A program made the position numbers and the translations under genes. Of a stretch of 64,000 nucleotides of DNA, positions 8,305 through 16,533 are shown piece after piece (the stretch's first letter is position 1; every line of letters starts with the position of its first letter). The notes under the pieces are model-generated. The model worked only from the letters and a program-made list of their open reading frames with translations, ran no database searches and had not been told where the DNA came from. This DNA comes from Pseudohoeflea suaedae (GTDB lineage Bacteria; Pseudomonadota; Alphaproteobacteria; Rhizobiales; Rhizobiaceae). The stretch covers positions 682,001 to 746,000 of the forward strand of contig NZ_SMSI01000002.1 in NCBI RefSeq assembly GCF_004354915.1, read 5' to 3'.

Positions 8305-8335
8305 GATGTCCGCAATGGGGCGCAAAGCCGCCACA
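8305..8335 (+). repeat. Degenerate intergenic repeat remnant, right edge of accessory patch
   Basis: ATGTCCGCAATGGGG followed by CGCAAAGCCGCCA resembles, from memory, the rhizobial intergenic element in which a GTCCGC half and a complementary GCGGAC half flank a short spacer. Another partial core (ACGTCCGCTTT) lies just upstream at 8271-8281. This gap (8067-8351) contains no credible gene; the short ORF across it is what such repeats usually produce. Confidence 0.35.
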
Positions 8336-8351
8336 GCCGATGCCGCGCCCC

Positions 8352-10430
8352 TCACGCCGCCGCATCGTCCTTCAACAGCAACTGCCGTGCCGCCACCGGC
8401 ACCATCAGCAAAAGCCCGATGATCGTGGCCGTCAGATCGGGGGCTACCAGCAGGATCGCCGACAGGACGAGGGCGATGCGTTCGTACCAGCGCAGCGGCG
8501 CGAAGAGCCAGTTGGAGACGGCCGCGGCAAGCGCCCAGATGCCGAGCACCGTGCCGCCGAAGGCGAGCGCGAAGGCGGTCCAGGTGAAATTGTCGGTCAC
8601 CAGCAGAAGTGCGGGCTGGAAGGCGAAGACGAAGGGGACGAGCGCCTTGCCCATAGAAAGCCGGAAGGCGGTGTTGCCGGCCTTGAAGGCGTTGGCGTCC
8701 GCTATGCCGGCACCCGCATAGGCCGCCATCGCCACCGGTGGCGTCACGTCGGCCAGAACCCCGTAATAGAAGACGAAGAAGTGGGCGACGAGCGGCTGCA
8801 CGCCGAGCAGGCCGAGGATCGGGGCGGCGACGGCGACCATGATGATGTAGTTTGCCGTCGTCGGGATGCCGCAGCCCATCAGGATGCAGACGATGGCTGT
8901 CAGCATCAGCGTGAACAGAAGCGTCAGCGTCGGCACGCCCATCAGCTTGAAGGGCAGGAAGGCCAGGAGGCCGTGAACCGAGCCCGCCCAGTCCTGCGCC
9001 ACCGTGGTGACCATGTAGGCGATCTTGAAGCCGACGCCGGTCAGCGTGACGACACCGATGACCACGCCGACGAGAGCGGCGGCGGCGGTCACGGAGAGCG
9101 ACTGCTTGGCGCCCAGGATAAACCCTTCCCACACGCCGTGGGCGGTGCCTTTCAGGCCGGCCAGAAGACCGCCCTCTCGCACCTGCTGGATCACCAGAAC
9201 GACGATACAGGCGGTGATCGACCAGAAGGCTGCGGCGAAGGGCGTGCGGCCGGACAGGAGGATCGCGATCAGGATGAGAAGAGGCGCGACAGAGAGCCAG
9301 CCTTCCTTCAGCACCTTCCATGCATTGGGCAGTTCCTCTGCCGACAGGCCGCGCAGGCCGAGGCGGCGGGCTTCGAGATGGACCTGAACCAGAACCCCGA
9401 AGAAGTGCATGAAGGCGGGGACGAGGGCTGCCGTCAGGATGGTGGTGAGCGGCAGACCGAGATACTCGATCATCAGGAAGGCCACGGCACCCATGACGGG
9501 CGGGGTGATCTGTCCGCCGGTCGATGCGGCTGCCTCGACGGCGGCTGCGAAATGGCGGGGATAGCCGATGCGGATCATGGCGGGAATGGTCAGCGCGCCG
9601 GTGGTCACCGTATTGGCGATCGATGAGCCGGAAATCGAGCCCAGCAGGGCGGACGAGACCACCGACACCTTTGCCGGGCCGCCGGCATAGCGCCCGGCGA
9701 GCGCGGAGGCGACGTCGATGAACAGTTGCCCGAGACCGATGCGCGTCGCCATCACGCCGAAAAGCACGAAGTGGAACACATAGGTGGCAATCACGCCGAG
9801 CGCGGTGCCGTAAATGCCCTGCGAGGTGAGATAGAGGTGATTGACGATATTCGTCCAGCTCGAGCCCGGATGCACGAACAGGCCGGGCATGTACTGGCCG
9901 AAATAGGCATAGGCCATGAACAGTATCGCGATGACGGGGAGGGGCCAGCCCATCGAACGGCGCACCGCCTCGAGCAGAACCACGATCAGGGTCGTACCCA
10001 TCACGACATCGATCGTCAGCGGATTGCCGACGCGGAAGGCGAGCTCGCTGTAGATCCAGGGGACGTATAGCGCCGCGATCAGGCCGGCAATGCCGAGAAC
10101 CCAGTCATAGAGCGGCAGGCCGAAGGGCGCGAAGGCCCCGGGCTTGATTTCCTTCCTGCCGAAGGCCGAGAAGCTCAGGAAGACGACGAGAAGCGTCACG
10201 CCCAGATGCAGGCCGCGGTGGACGGTGGCCTGGGGAATGCCGAAACCGGCTGTGTAGTAGTGATAGCAAGACAGCAGAAACAGGATGGTCGCGGTGACGA
10301 TCGTCATCGGCCAGGCAAGGACGCGGAAACGCAGTTCCGGATCGTAGGTCTCCTCGATCTGCTGGAGCTCGTCTGCCGTCAGGTGACGGACATCCTCGGC
10401 CGTTTCCCGGTTCCTGTTGTCTTCGCTCAT
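8352..10430 (-). CDS. TRAP transporter fused permease (4TM/12TM, TAXI type)
   Basis: A 692-residue very hydrophobic protein matching the fused small plus large TRAP permease used with TAXI-type binding proteins. A soluble N-terminus of about 35 residues precedes membrane helices throughout. Family motifs visible: 'GSISGSSIANTVTTGALTIPAMIRIGYP' and 'EAAASTGGQITPPVMGAVAFLMIEYLG' in the first half of the DctM-like part, and 'ILMGCGIPTTANYIIM' and 'YYGVLADVTPPVAMAAYAGAGIA' in the second. It is an ion-coupled importer of organic acids or amino acids, fed by the binding protein encoded immediately upstream (10528-11532). A strong stem-loop lies between them. The substrate is unknown; the two upstream dehydrogenases suggest a carboxylate that yields a semialdehyde. 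Confidence 0.93.
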   Translation of the reverse strand: MSEDNRNRETAEDVRHLTADELQQIEETYDPELRFRVLAWPMTIVTATILFLLSCYHYYTAGFGIPQATVHRGLHLGVTLLVVFLSFSAFGRKEIKPGAFAPFGLPLYDWVLGIAGLIAALYVPWIYSELAFRVGNPLTIDVVMGTTLIVVLLEAVRRSMGWPLPVIAILFMAYAYFGQYMPGLFVHPGSSWTNIVNHLYLTSQGIYGTALGVIATYVFHFVLFGVMATRIGLGQLFIDVASALAGRYAGGPAKVSVVSSALLGSISGSSIANTVTTGALTIPAMIRIGYPRHFAAAVEAAASTGGQITPPVMGAVAFLMIEYLGLPLTTILTAALVPAFMHFFGVLVQVHLEARRLGLRGLSAEELPNAWKVLKEGWLSVAPLLILIAILLSGRTPFAAAFWSITACIVVLVIQQVREGGLLAGLKGTAHGVWEGFILGAKQSLSVTAAAALVGVVIGVVTLTGVGFKIAYMVTTVAQDWAGSVHGLLAFLPFKLMGVPTLTLLFTLMLTAIVCILMGCGIPTTANYIIMVAVAAPILGLLGVQPLVAHFFVFYYGVLADVTPPVAMAAYAGAGIADANAFKAGNTAFRLSMGKALVPFVFAFQPALLLVTDNFTWTAFALAFGGTVLGIWALAAAVSNWLFAPLRWYERIALVLSAILLVAPDLTATIIGLLLMVPVAARQLLLKDDAAA

Positions 10431-10461
10431 GTCCCCACAACCTTCTTGAGAGCCTTAGAAA

Positions 10462-10494
10462 TCGAGGGCCGCGCAGGTTCTGCGCGGCCCTCGA
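10462..10494 (-). terminator. Strong stem-loop between TRAP binding-protein and permease genes
   Basis: A perfect 14-bp GC-rich inverted repeat (10462-10475 pairing with 10481-10494) with a 5-base loop. On the minus strand it is followed by TTTCTAAGG, a short T-run. It lies between the binding-protein stop and the permease start, where a partial terminator or RNA-stabilising hairpin would make more binding protein than permease. Mechanism is inference; the hairpin is directly visible. Confidence 0.75.
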
Positions 10495-10527
10495 GCATCG
10501 TTTCAAGTCCGGTACACCGGTCCTGCC

Positions 10528-11532
10528 TTACTTGAGCAGACCGGCTTCCTTGTAGAACTTCTCCGCACCCGGATGCAGCGGAATGCCAACGCCGTTGAGA
10601 GCCGTTTCCTTGGTGATCGACTTGCCCTTGGCGTGGCCCGCATCGAGCTGCTTGCGGGTATTGTCGTTCCACAGTGCCTTGGTGATGCCGTAGATCAGGT
10701 CTTCCGGCTGGTCGGCGCTGGTGATCCACTGCGCGCCGACGGCAAGCGTCTGCACGTCGTCCGGATTGCCTTCATAGGTGCCGCCCGGAAAGGTGTCGGA
10801 TGCAAAGAACTCGAACTCTTCGCAGATCGAGGGTGCCTCGTCGCAGGAGATCGGGATGAGCTTGACCTCATGCTGGCTGGCGAGTTCGGCGATCGCGCCG
10901 GCCGGATAGCCGCCGACGAAGAAGAACGCATCCATCGCGCCGTCGCGCATGCGATCGGCTGCCTGGTCGGGCTTGAGGAATTCTGCCGAAACATCGTCTT
11001 CGGACAGGCCATAGCCCTCGAGGATGATGCGGGCGTCGACGAGCGTGCCGGAACCGGGCTCATCGAGGGAAACCCTCTTGCCCTTCAGGTCGGCAACGCT
11101 GTTGATGCCGGAGCCGGCGCTTGCCACGAGGTGAATGCTTTCGGGATAGAGATTGGCGATGGCGCGCAGTTTCTCAACCGCGGGCTTGCCTTCCCAGATG
11201 CCGGTGCCGGTATAGGCCCAGGTCGCGACGTCGGACTGTGCGAAGCCCGATTCCAGCGTCCCGCCCTGGATGGCGTTGATGTTGGCCACGGAGCCGTTTG
11301 CCGAAAGAGCCGAGGCAACGAGACCGGGAACGCCGCAGGAGCCGCCTTCCTCGCAGGGGCGCGAGCCGGGAGGGTTGGAGATGGCGTTCGCAAGAAGTCC
11401 ACCGATCGGATAGTAGGTGCCGGCCGTGCCACCGGTGCCGATGCGGAAGAACTGGATGTCCTGGGCGAGGGCGCCGGAGGTGGCGAGGCCAAGCGCCAGT
11501 GCCGCGCCTGCTACGAACTTGAAATGTTTCAT
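10528..11532 (-). CDS. TAXI family TRAP transporter substrate-binding protein
   Basis: A 334-residue exported protein. The signal peptide runs about 1-23 (MKHFKF, then a hydrophobic stretch, cleavage near 'ALA-QD'). The mature start 'FFRIGTGGTAGTYYPIGGLLAN' is the hallmark of TAXI-type binding proteins, as is 'LKGKRVSLDEPGSGT' mid-protein. It binds substrate in the periplasm for the TRAP permease encoded downstream. A cysteine pair near 60-66 (PCEEGGSCG) may form a disulfide. It is 180 bases downstream of the 3-hydroxyisobutyrate-dehydrogenase-like gene on the same strand. Confidence 0.93.
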   Translation of the reverse strand: MKHFKFVAGAALALGLATSGALAQDIQFFRIGTGGTAGTYYPIGGLLANAISNPPGSRPCEEGGSCGVPGLVASALSANGSVANINAIQGGTLESGFAQSDVATWAYTGTGIWEGKPAVEKLRAIANLYPESIHLVASAGSGINSVADLKGKRVSLDEPGSGTLVDARIILEGYGLSEDDVSAEFLKPDQAADRMRDGAMDAFFFVGGYPAGAIAELASQHEVKLIPISCDEAPSICEEFEFFASDTFPGGTYEGNPDDVQTLAVGAQWITSADQPEDLIYGITKALWNDNTRKQLDAGHAKGKSITKETALNGVGIPLHPGAEKFYKEAGLLK

Positions 11533-11712
11533 GGGAACTCCCTGTTCTGCTTATTGTTGGCGGGGAGCTTATGCGTCTTGACGGCGGGGTTCAAGCGATG
11601 CGGTCGCCCGCGTTTGCCGCGTGAGCGCTTTTTCAAGTCTTTTGTGCGATCCGATCCGCCTTGCAGCTTTCCGGCAATCGGTGTTTCCCCAAGGGAAGCA
11701 ATGGCTTGCGGA

Positions 11713-12585
11713 TCATCCCTTGCGGAAGATGCGGACCAGTTCCGGCACATAGGCCTGACCATGTCCCGAATCGACGGCCGCCGTCAGCGCCGCGTGGATG
11801 CCGTCGGCAATCGTCTTATGCGCGCCGGCCTGTTCGGACATTGTGCGGTAATACTCGATGTCCTTGCGGCCGTTGCTGACGAAGAAGGGTAAGCCCTCGC
11901 GGTCACCGTCGGTGATGAAGGGCGCCATGCGGTCGAGCGCGACGCTTGCTCCGCCGCCCTTGGCGAGAATTTCGACAAAGCGCTTCGGATCGACGTTCGC
12001 ATCGGCGGCCTGTGCGGCGGCTTCGGCCAATAGCGTCATGAAGCCGACGGAGACGTAATTGTGCAGAAGCTTCAAGCGGTGGCCGGTGCCGAGAGGGCCG
12101 ACATGCTCGACGAGTTCGGTGAAGCTCGCAAGCACCGGCCGGACGCGGTCGAGAACGGCCTCGTCGCCGCCGACGAGCAGGTTGAGCTGGCCCTCATGGG
12201 CGTGCTTGGCGGTGCGGGTCATGGGCGCGTCGAGATAGTCGCCGCCCCTGGCTTTCACCGCTTCGCCCATGCGGAGGGTCGATTCCGGCAGCGCCGTCGA
12301 GCAGTCAATGACCACGGAACCCGGCTTGAGCGCGGAAATCACGCCGTTCTCGCCGGTCAGAATAGCCTCCACCTGCGGCGAGCCGGTGACGCAGAGGATG
12401 ACCACATCGCTCTGTGCGGCCAGTTCGGCGGGTGTCGCGCAGGCGGTGCCGCCGAGTTCGAGGATCTCATCGACAGGCTGGTTGCCGGGATGGTCGAGGA
12501 AGCAGAGTTCGAACCTGCCGCGCCCCAGAACATTGCGCGCGATGCCGTGGCCCATGAGACCGACGCCGATGATACCAACCTTCAT
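11713..12585 (-). CDS. NAD(P)-dependent beta-hydroxyacid dehydrogenase (3-hydroxyisobutyrate dehydrogenase family)
   Basis: A 290-residue two-domain oxidoreductase. The Rossmann motif 'GIIGVGLMGHGIARN' occupies residues 4-18; 'GDYLDAPMTRTAKHA' near 115-129 matches the substrate-binding signature; the catalytic lysine is in 'HRLKLLHNY' near 170, followed by the all-helical C-terminal domain. These enzymes oxidise 3-hydroxyacids to semialdehydes (3-hydroxyisobutyrate, tartronate semialdehyde and relatives); which one is not determinable. The gene lies between an aldehyde dehydrogenase and the TAXI-TRAP genes, all on one strand, consistent with a small uptake-and-oxidation pathway. Confidence 0.88.
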   Translation of the reverse strand: MKVGIIGVGLMGHGIARNVLGRGRFELCFLDHPGNQPVDEILELGGTACATPAELAAQSDVVILCVTGSPQVEAILTGENGVISALKPGSVVIDCSTALPESTLRMGEAVKARGGDYLDAPMTRTAKHAHEGQLNLLVGGDEAVLDRVRPVLASFTELVEHVGPLGTGHRLKLLHNYVSVGFMTLLAEAAAQAADANVDPKRFVEILAKGGGASVALDRMAPFITDGDREGLPFFVSNGRKDIEYYRTMSEQAGAHKTIADGIHAALTAAVDSGHGQAYVPELVRIFRKG

Positions 12586-12702
12586 GTTGTCCTCCTGATG
12601 GACGGGATGTTGCGGGCGAAAGGCCGCATGGAGCGCTTCGCCGGTCGCCGTTCAACGCTTTCTATGCTTTAGGACCGCCGTTTCGGCAGCCCCGCGGCGA
12701 GA

Positions 12703-14190
12703 TCAGTCGGTGTTGATCCAGACGGCCTTGGTGTCGAGATAGGCATCCATGTGTTCGAGGCCGCCTTCCTTGCCGTAGCCGGACATCTTCAGCCCGCCGA
12801 ACGGCACGACCGGATCGATGGCGTGATACATGTTGACCCAGACCGAGCCTGCCTTGAGGCGGTGCGCCATCTTGTGCGCGGTGCCGAGATGGGTGGTGAA
12901 GACCCCGGCAGCCAGGCCGTAGGGTGTATCGTTCGCCCGGGCGACAACTTCATCGATGCTGTCGAAAGGCAGGGCGGAGATCACCGGACCGAAGATTTCC
13001 TCACGGGCGATGCGCATGTCATCCTTCACGCCGCCGAAGACGGTGGGGCGGATGAAGTGGCCGCCATCAAAGCCCTCGCCGGTGAGCTTTTCGCCGCCGG
13101 TAATGACTTCGGCACCCTCCGAGGGGCCGGCCTGAAGAAACATCTCGATGCGTTCGGACTGACGGGCGGAGATGATCGGACCGATGTCGGTATCGCCTTC
13201 GATACCGTGGCCGATCTTGAGATTGGCGGCGAAATCGGCAACGCGGCGCACGAATTCGTCGTGGATTTCGCGGGCGACGAACAGCCGCGAACCGGCGATG
13301 CAGATCTGGCCGGAATTGGCAAAGACGGACATGGCCGCGACCGGCACGGCCTTTTCGATATCGGCGTCGCGGCAGACGATGACCGGCGACTTGCCGCCCA
13401 GTTCGAGCGAGACGCGCTTGAGGTTTCCGGTGGCGGCGCGTGCGATCGACTGACCGGTAGCGGTCGAACCGGTGAAGACGATCTTGTTGACACCCGGATG
13501 TTCGGCAAGCGCTGCACCTGCCTCGGCGCCGAGACCGGTGACGATGTTGAGCACGCCGTCGGGAAGGCCGGCTTCCTGCATCAGCCTGGCGATCATCAGC
13601 ACCGTCAGCGAGGCTTCTTCGGACGGCTTCAGGACCACGGTGCAGCCGGTCGCAAGGGCAGGCGCAATCTTCCAGACCGATCCTGCAATCGGGGCGTTCC
13701 AGGGAATGATCGCGCCGACCACACCGATCGGCTCCCGCACGGTGGAGGAATAGATTTCACCCGGGAAAGAGTTCTGAAGCGTCTGGCCGTGGATGGCGAC
13801 GGCCTGGCCGGCGTAAAAGCGCAACATGCCCAGAACGCGGCGGCTGTTGGCCAGCGTACGCTGGATCGGCATGCCCATGTCGAGCGTGTCGGACAGGCAG
13901 AGCGTTTCCCAGTTCTTCTCGAACAGGTCGGCAATGCGCAGAAGCAGCGCCTGGCGCTCGAATGGGGTGAATTTCGACCAGGGGCCTTCGAAAGCGGCGC
14001 GGGCAGCGGAGACGGCAGCGTCGATATCGGCGGAACCGCCCTTCGGCACGGTGGCAAGGATTTCGCCGCTCGCCGGATTGCGCGCCTCGATAACTTCGCC
14101 CGACCGTGCCTCGCACCATTTGCCGCCGATGAACATCGGCCGGAAATCGCCGTTATAGAGTTCCGCTGCTCGTTGCTGCCAGTCCTGCAT
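12703..14190 (-). CDS. NAD(P)-dependent aldehyde dehydrogenase
   Basis: A 495-residue aldehyde dehydrogenase of standard length. The general base E263 lies in 'LELGGKSP' and the nucleophile C297 in 'SGQICIAGSRL'; the cofactor-binding 'IPWNAPI' and 'FTGSTATGQ' segments are present, and the C-terminal oligomerisation end is intact. It oxidises an aldehyde or semialdehyde to the acid. ATG 14190 is chosen with GGAAAG upstream; a TTG at 14205 would add five residues. It lies 118 bases upstream of the 3-hydroxyacid dehydrogenase gene. Substrate class cannot be set from sequence alone. Confidence 0.92.
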   Translation of the reverse strand: MQDWQQRAAELYNGDFRPMFIGGKWCEARSGEVIEARNPASGEILATVPKGGSADIDAAVSAARAAFEGPWSKFTPFERQALLLRIADLFEKNWETLCLSDTLDMGMPIQRTLANSRRVLGMLRFYAGQAVAIHGQTLQNSFPGEIYSSTVREPIGVVGAIIPWNAPIAGSVWKIAPALATGCTVVLKPSEEASLTVLMIARLMQEAGLPDGVLNIVTGLGAEAGAALAEHPGVNKIVFTGSTATGQSIARAATGNLKRVSLELGGKSPVIVCRDADIEKAVPVAAMSVFANSGQICIAGSRLFVAREIHDEFVRRVADFAANLKIGHGIEGDTDIGPIISARQSERIEMFLQAGPSEGAEVITGGEKLTGEGFDGGHFIRPTVFGGVKDDMRIAREEIFGPVISALPFDSIDEVVARANDTPYGLAAGVFTTHLGTAHKMAHRLKAGSVWVNMYHAIDPVVPFGGLKMSGYGKEGGLEHMDAYLDTKAVWINTD

Positions 14191-14280
14191 CAGTCTTCTT
14201 TCCAATCTGTGCGCCCTTGGAACCGGCGCGGGTCATGCTCGTCATCGCCGTCGGGGCACGATCAGCAAATTCTCGTCGCG

Positions 14281-14314
14281 CGTCCGGGGAACCGTCCGGC
14301 GAGGGTTCCGGACG
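14281..14314 (-). terminator. Imperfect stem-loop between nikR and the aldehyde dehydrogenase gene
   Basis: CGTCCGGGGAACC (14281-14293) pairs with GGTTCCGGACG (14304-14314) apart from a two-base bulge. It lies about 80 bases after the nikR stop (minus strand). No T-run follows, so it is a weak terminator candidate. Confidence 0.35.
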
Positions 14315-14391
14315 TTGCCAGCCTTTAAGCAAATGCCGCGCGCAAAGCCAACACGAAATGGTGCGCTCAAAGCGCGCGCCGGCCTTGGCAT

Positions 14392-14838
14392 TCAGTGGCC
14401 GTGATCCTTCGGTGAACCGGAAGCGTCCGGCGCGATCGTGGTCGTCGGCAGCAGCTGCAGCCTGCCATGCCGGACAGAACGTTCGGCGATGACATGATCG
14501 GCAAAATGCTGCAGCTCCTTCATCGGCCCCTTGAGAATGCCGACCTCGAGGCAATTGTCGTGGTCGAGATGGACATGAAGGCTCGATATCGTGAGGTCGT
14601 GATGGCTGTGGAACACGGTCGTCAGGCGACGGGCGAGATCTCGCGCTTCGTGATCATAGACATAGCTGAGGACGCCGACACAATGCTGCTCCGATCCGGT
14701 CTCTTCCGCCGCTTGCTGCAGTCCCGCGCGGGCGAGGTCGCGGATGGCCTCGGAGCGGTTCTGATAACCGCGCACGTCTATCAGCCTGTCGAGTTCTGCC
14801 ATCAGGTCGTCGTCCAGGGTCACCGTCACGCGTTGCAT
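14392..14838 (-). CDS. nikR: Nickel-responsive transcriptional regulator NikR
   Basis: A 148-residue regulator: N-terminal ribbon-helix-helix DNA-binding domain (about 1-45, '[17 protein letters not shown]') and C-terminal ACT-like nickel-binding domain. The four high-affinity nickel ligands of E. coli NikR (H76, H87, H89, C95) have clear counterparts at H77, H88, H90 and C96. With nickel bound it represses nickel uptake. The chosen ATG 14838 follows GGAGGAAAC; a longer frame to 14877 would run through the operator. It is divergent from nikABCDE, with a NikR operator in the shared gap. The histidine at the very C-terminus (DHGH) could bind extra metal. Confidence 0.95.
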   Translation of the reverse strand: MQRVTVTLDDDLMAELDRLIDVRGYQNRSEAIRDLARAGLQQAAEETGSEQHCVGVLSYVYDHEARDLARRLTTVFHSHHDLTISSLHVHLDHDNCLEVGILKGPMKELQHFADHVIAERSVRHGRLQLLPTTTIAPDASGSPKDHGH

Positions 14839-14851
14839 AGTTTCCTCCGAA

Positions 14852-14879
14852 GTATGATGTTTTGGTCTGGACATCATAC
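14852..14879. promoter_or_regulatory. NikR operator between nikR and nikA
   Basis: GTATGA (14852-14857), 16 bases, TCATAC (14874-14879): an exact match to the GTATGA-N16-TCATAC site known for E. coli NikR. It sits 14 bases upstream of the nikR start codon and about 80 bases upstream of nikA, so nickel-NikR would be expected to repress both directions, with nikR autoregulated. Confidence 0.93.
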
Positions 14880-14957
14880 TTTGTAATGTTATCAGAATGG
14901 CAGGGCCGTTTTGGCGACTCTATCACCAAGCCGGCGGCAGGATACACAAACGAGCAT

Positions 14958-16526
14958 ATGAATATGATATTTCGTCGCCTCATCCTCGGAGGCCTTGCAA
15001 CCGTTCTGATGGCGGCGCCCGTGCTCGCCGAACCGAAGACCGAGCTGGTTCTGGCCATCGGCGGGGAGCCTGACACGGGCTATGACCCCTTGCTGGGATG
15101 GGGACGCTACGGCCACCCGCTGTTTCAATCCACGCTTCTGAAGCGCGACGCGGAACTCGCGACACGTCCCGATCTGGCCAGATCGTGGAGCCTGTCCGCA
15201 GACCGGCTGACATGGACGATCGAACTGCGCAAGGATGCACGCTTCTCCGACGGCGCACCGCTGACCGCCACCGATGTCGCCTTCACCTTTAACGAGGGAG
15301 CCAAGGCGGGCGGGGCGCTCGACCTGACGGTCCTGAAGAGAGCGACGGCGATCGACGACACCACGGTGCGCATCGAACTCAAGCAGCCCTGGATCACATT
15401 CGCCGAGAATTTTTACAGCCTCGGGATCGTTCCGGCGGCGCGCTATGGCGAGGGCTACGCCTCGGACCCGGTCGGTTCAGGGCCCTACAGGCTGGTCTCC
15501 TGGACCCACGGCGAGCAACTGATCGTCGAGGCGAATCCCGACTATTACGGTCCCCGCGCGGAATTCGAGAAGATCACCTTCCTGTTCACCGACGAAGATA
15601 CGAGCCTCGCCGCGGCCCGGGCGGGGCAGGTTGACATGGTTTCAGTCCCGGCAGCGCTCGCCGACCTGACGCCCGACGGCTTCAAGCTGCTTTCGGTGCA
15701 ATCGGTCGACAATCGCGGGATCACCTTTCCAATTCCTGAGCCGGGCCTCGGCGAGGACGGAAAGGTCATCGGCAATGCGATTACCTCGGACCGCGCCATA
15801 CGGCGCGCCATCAATCTCGGCATCGACAGGGACAAGCTGGTCGAGGTGGCGCTTCTCGGTCACGGCACTCCGGCCTATGGGCCGGCCGACGGGCTTCCGT
15901 GGTCCAATCCCGAAGCTGGGATCAGCTACGACCCGGAAAAGGCGAGGGCGCTTCTGGACGAAGCGGGCTGGATCGCCGGGGACGACGGCATTCGTGCCAG
16001 GAACGGTGTGCGCGCCGCCTTCGCGATCAACTATCCGGCCTCGGATTCGACCCGGCAGGCGCTGACTGTCGCCCTTGCCGAATTGCTCAAGCCGCTCGGC
16101 ATCGAAGCGACCGCGAGGGGACAGAGCTGGGACCGGATCGAGGCGGTCATGCACGCCGAACCGGTAATGTTCGGCTGGGGGAGCCACTCACCGCTCGAAG
16201 TCTACAATCTCTATCAGTCTCGGCTCAGCGGCGTGGATTACTTCAATGTGGGCTATTTTTCCGATGCCGCGGTGGACGGGCATCTTGCCGCCGCCCAGGC
16301 CGCAGGAAGCCTCGAAGCGTCCCATGAGCAGTGGCGGCAGGCCGCGTGGGACGGGAGCGACGGTTTCGGCCCGAAGGGTGAGGCGGGCTGGGCGTGGCTC
16401 GTCAATCTGGATCACCTCTATTTCGTCAATGAATGTCTCGACGTCGGCGCGACCCAGACCGAGCCGCACGGGCATGGCTGGCCGATCACCGCGCTGATCG
16501 AACAATGGCGATGGACCTGCGAATAG
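14958..16526 (+). CDS. nikA: Nickel ABC transporter periplasmic substrate-binding protein
   Basis: A 522-residue exported SBP of the peptide/nickel (SBP_bac_5) family. Signal peptide about 1-23 (MNMIFRRL, hydrophobic core, 'VLAEP'). The mature start 'ELVLAIGGEPDTGYDPLLGWGRYG' and 'FSDGAPLTATDVAFTFN' are family-typical. A histidine pair in 'EPHGHGWP' near the C-terminus may help bind nickel or a nickel chelate. The nickel assignment rests on the NikR operator upstream and the complete nikBCDE genes downstream. The frame is open to 14862, but that would start inside the operator; ATG 14958 (or 14964) gives a proper signal peptide. Confidence 0.9.
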   Translation: MNMIFRRLILGGLATVLMAAPVLAEPKTELVLAIGGEPDTGYDPLLGWGRYGHPLFQSTLLKRDAELATRPDLARSWSLSADRLTWTIELRKDARFSDGAPLTATDVAFTFNEGAKAGGALDLTVLKRATAIDDTTVRIELKQPWITFAENFYSLGIVPAARYGEGYASDPVGSGPYRLVSWTHGEQLIVEANPDYYGPRAEFEKITFLFTDEDTSLAAARAGQVDMVSVPAALADLTPDGFKLLSVQSVDNRGITFPIPEPGLGEDGKVIGNAITSDRAIRRAINLGIDRDKLVEVALLGHGTPAYGPADGLPWSNPEAGISYDPEKARALLDEAGWIAGDDGIRARNGVRAAFAINYPASDSTRQALTVALAELLKPLGIEATARGQSWDRIEAVMHAEPVMFGWGSHSPLEVYNLYQSRLSGVDYFNVGYFSDAAVDGHLAAAQAAGSLEASHEQWRQAAWDGSDGFGPKGEAGWAWLVNLDHLYFVNECLDVGATQTEPHGHGWPITALIEQWRWTCE

Positions 16527-16533
16527 TCTCGAC

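Noticed and set aside
4826-8351. Insertion sequence or prophage as the source of the accessory patch
   Set aside because: No transposase, integrase, resolvase or phage gene is visible, and no flanking direct repeat of target-site length was found by eye.
8216-8422. A 68-codon frame resembling small 'hypothetical proteins' in rhizobia
   Set aside because: It runs over the degenerate intergenic repeat and into the antisense of the TRAP permease; such frames are a known by-product of the repeat.
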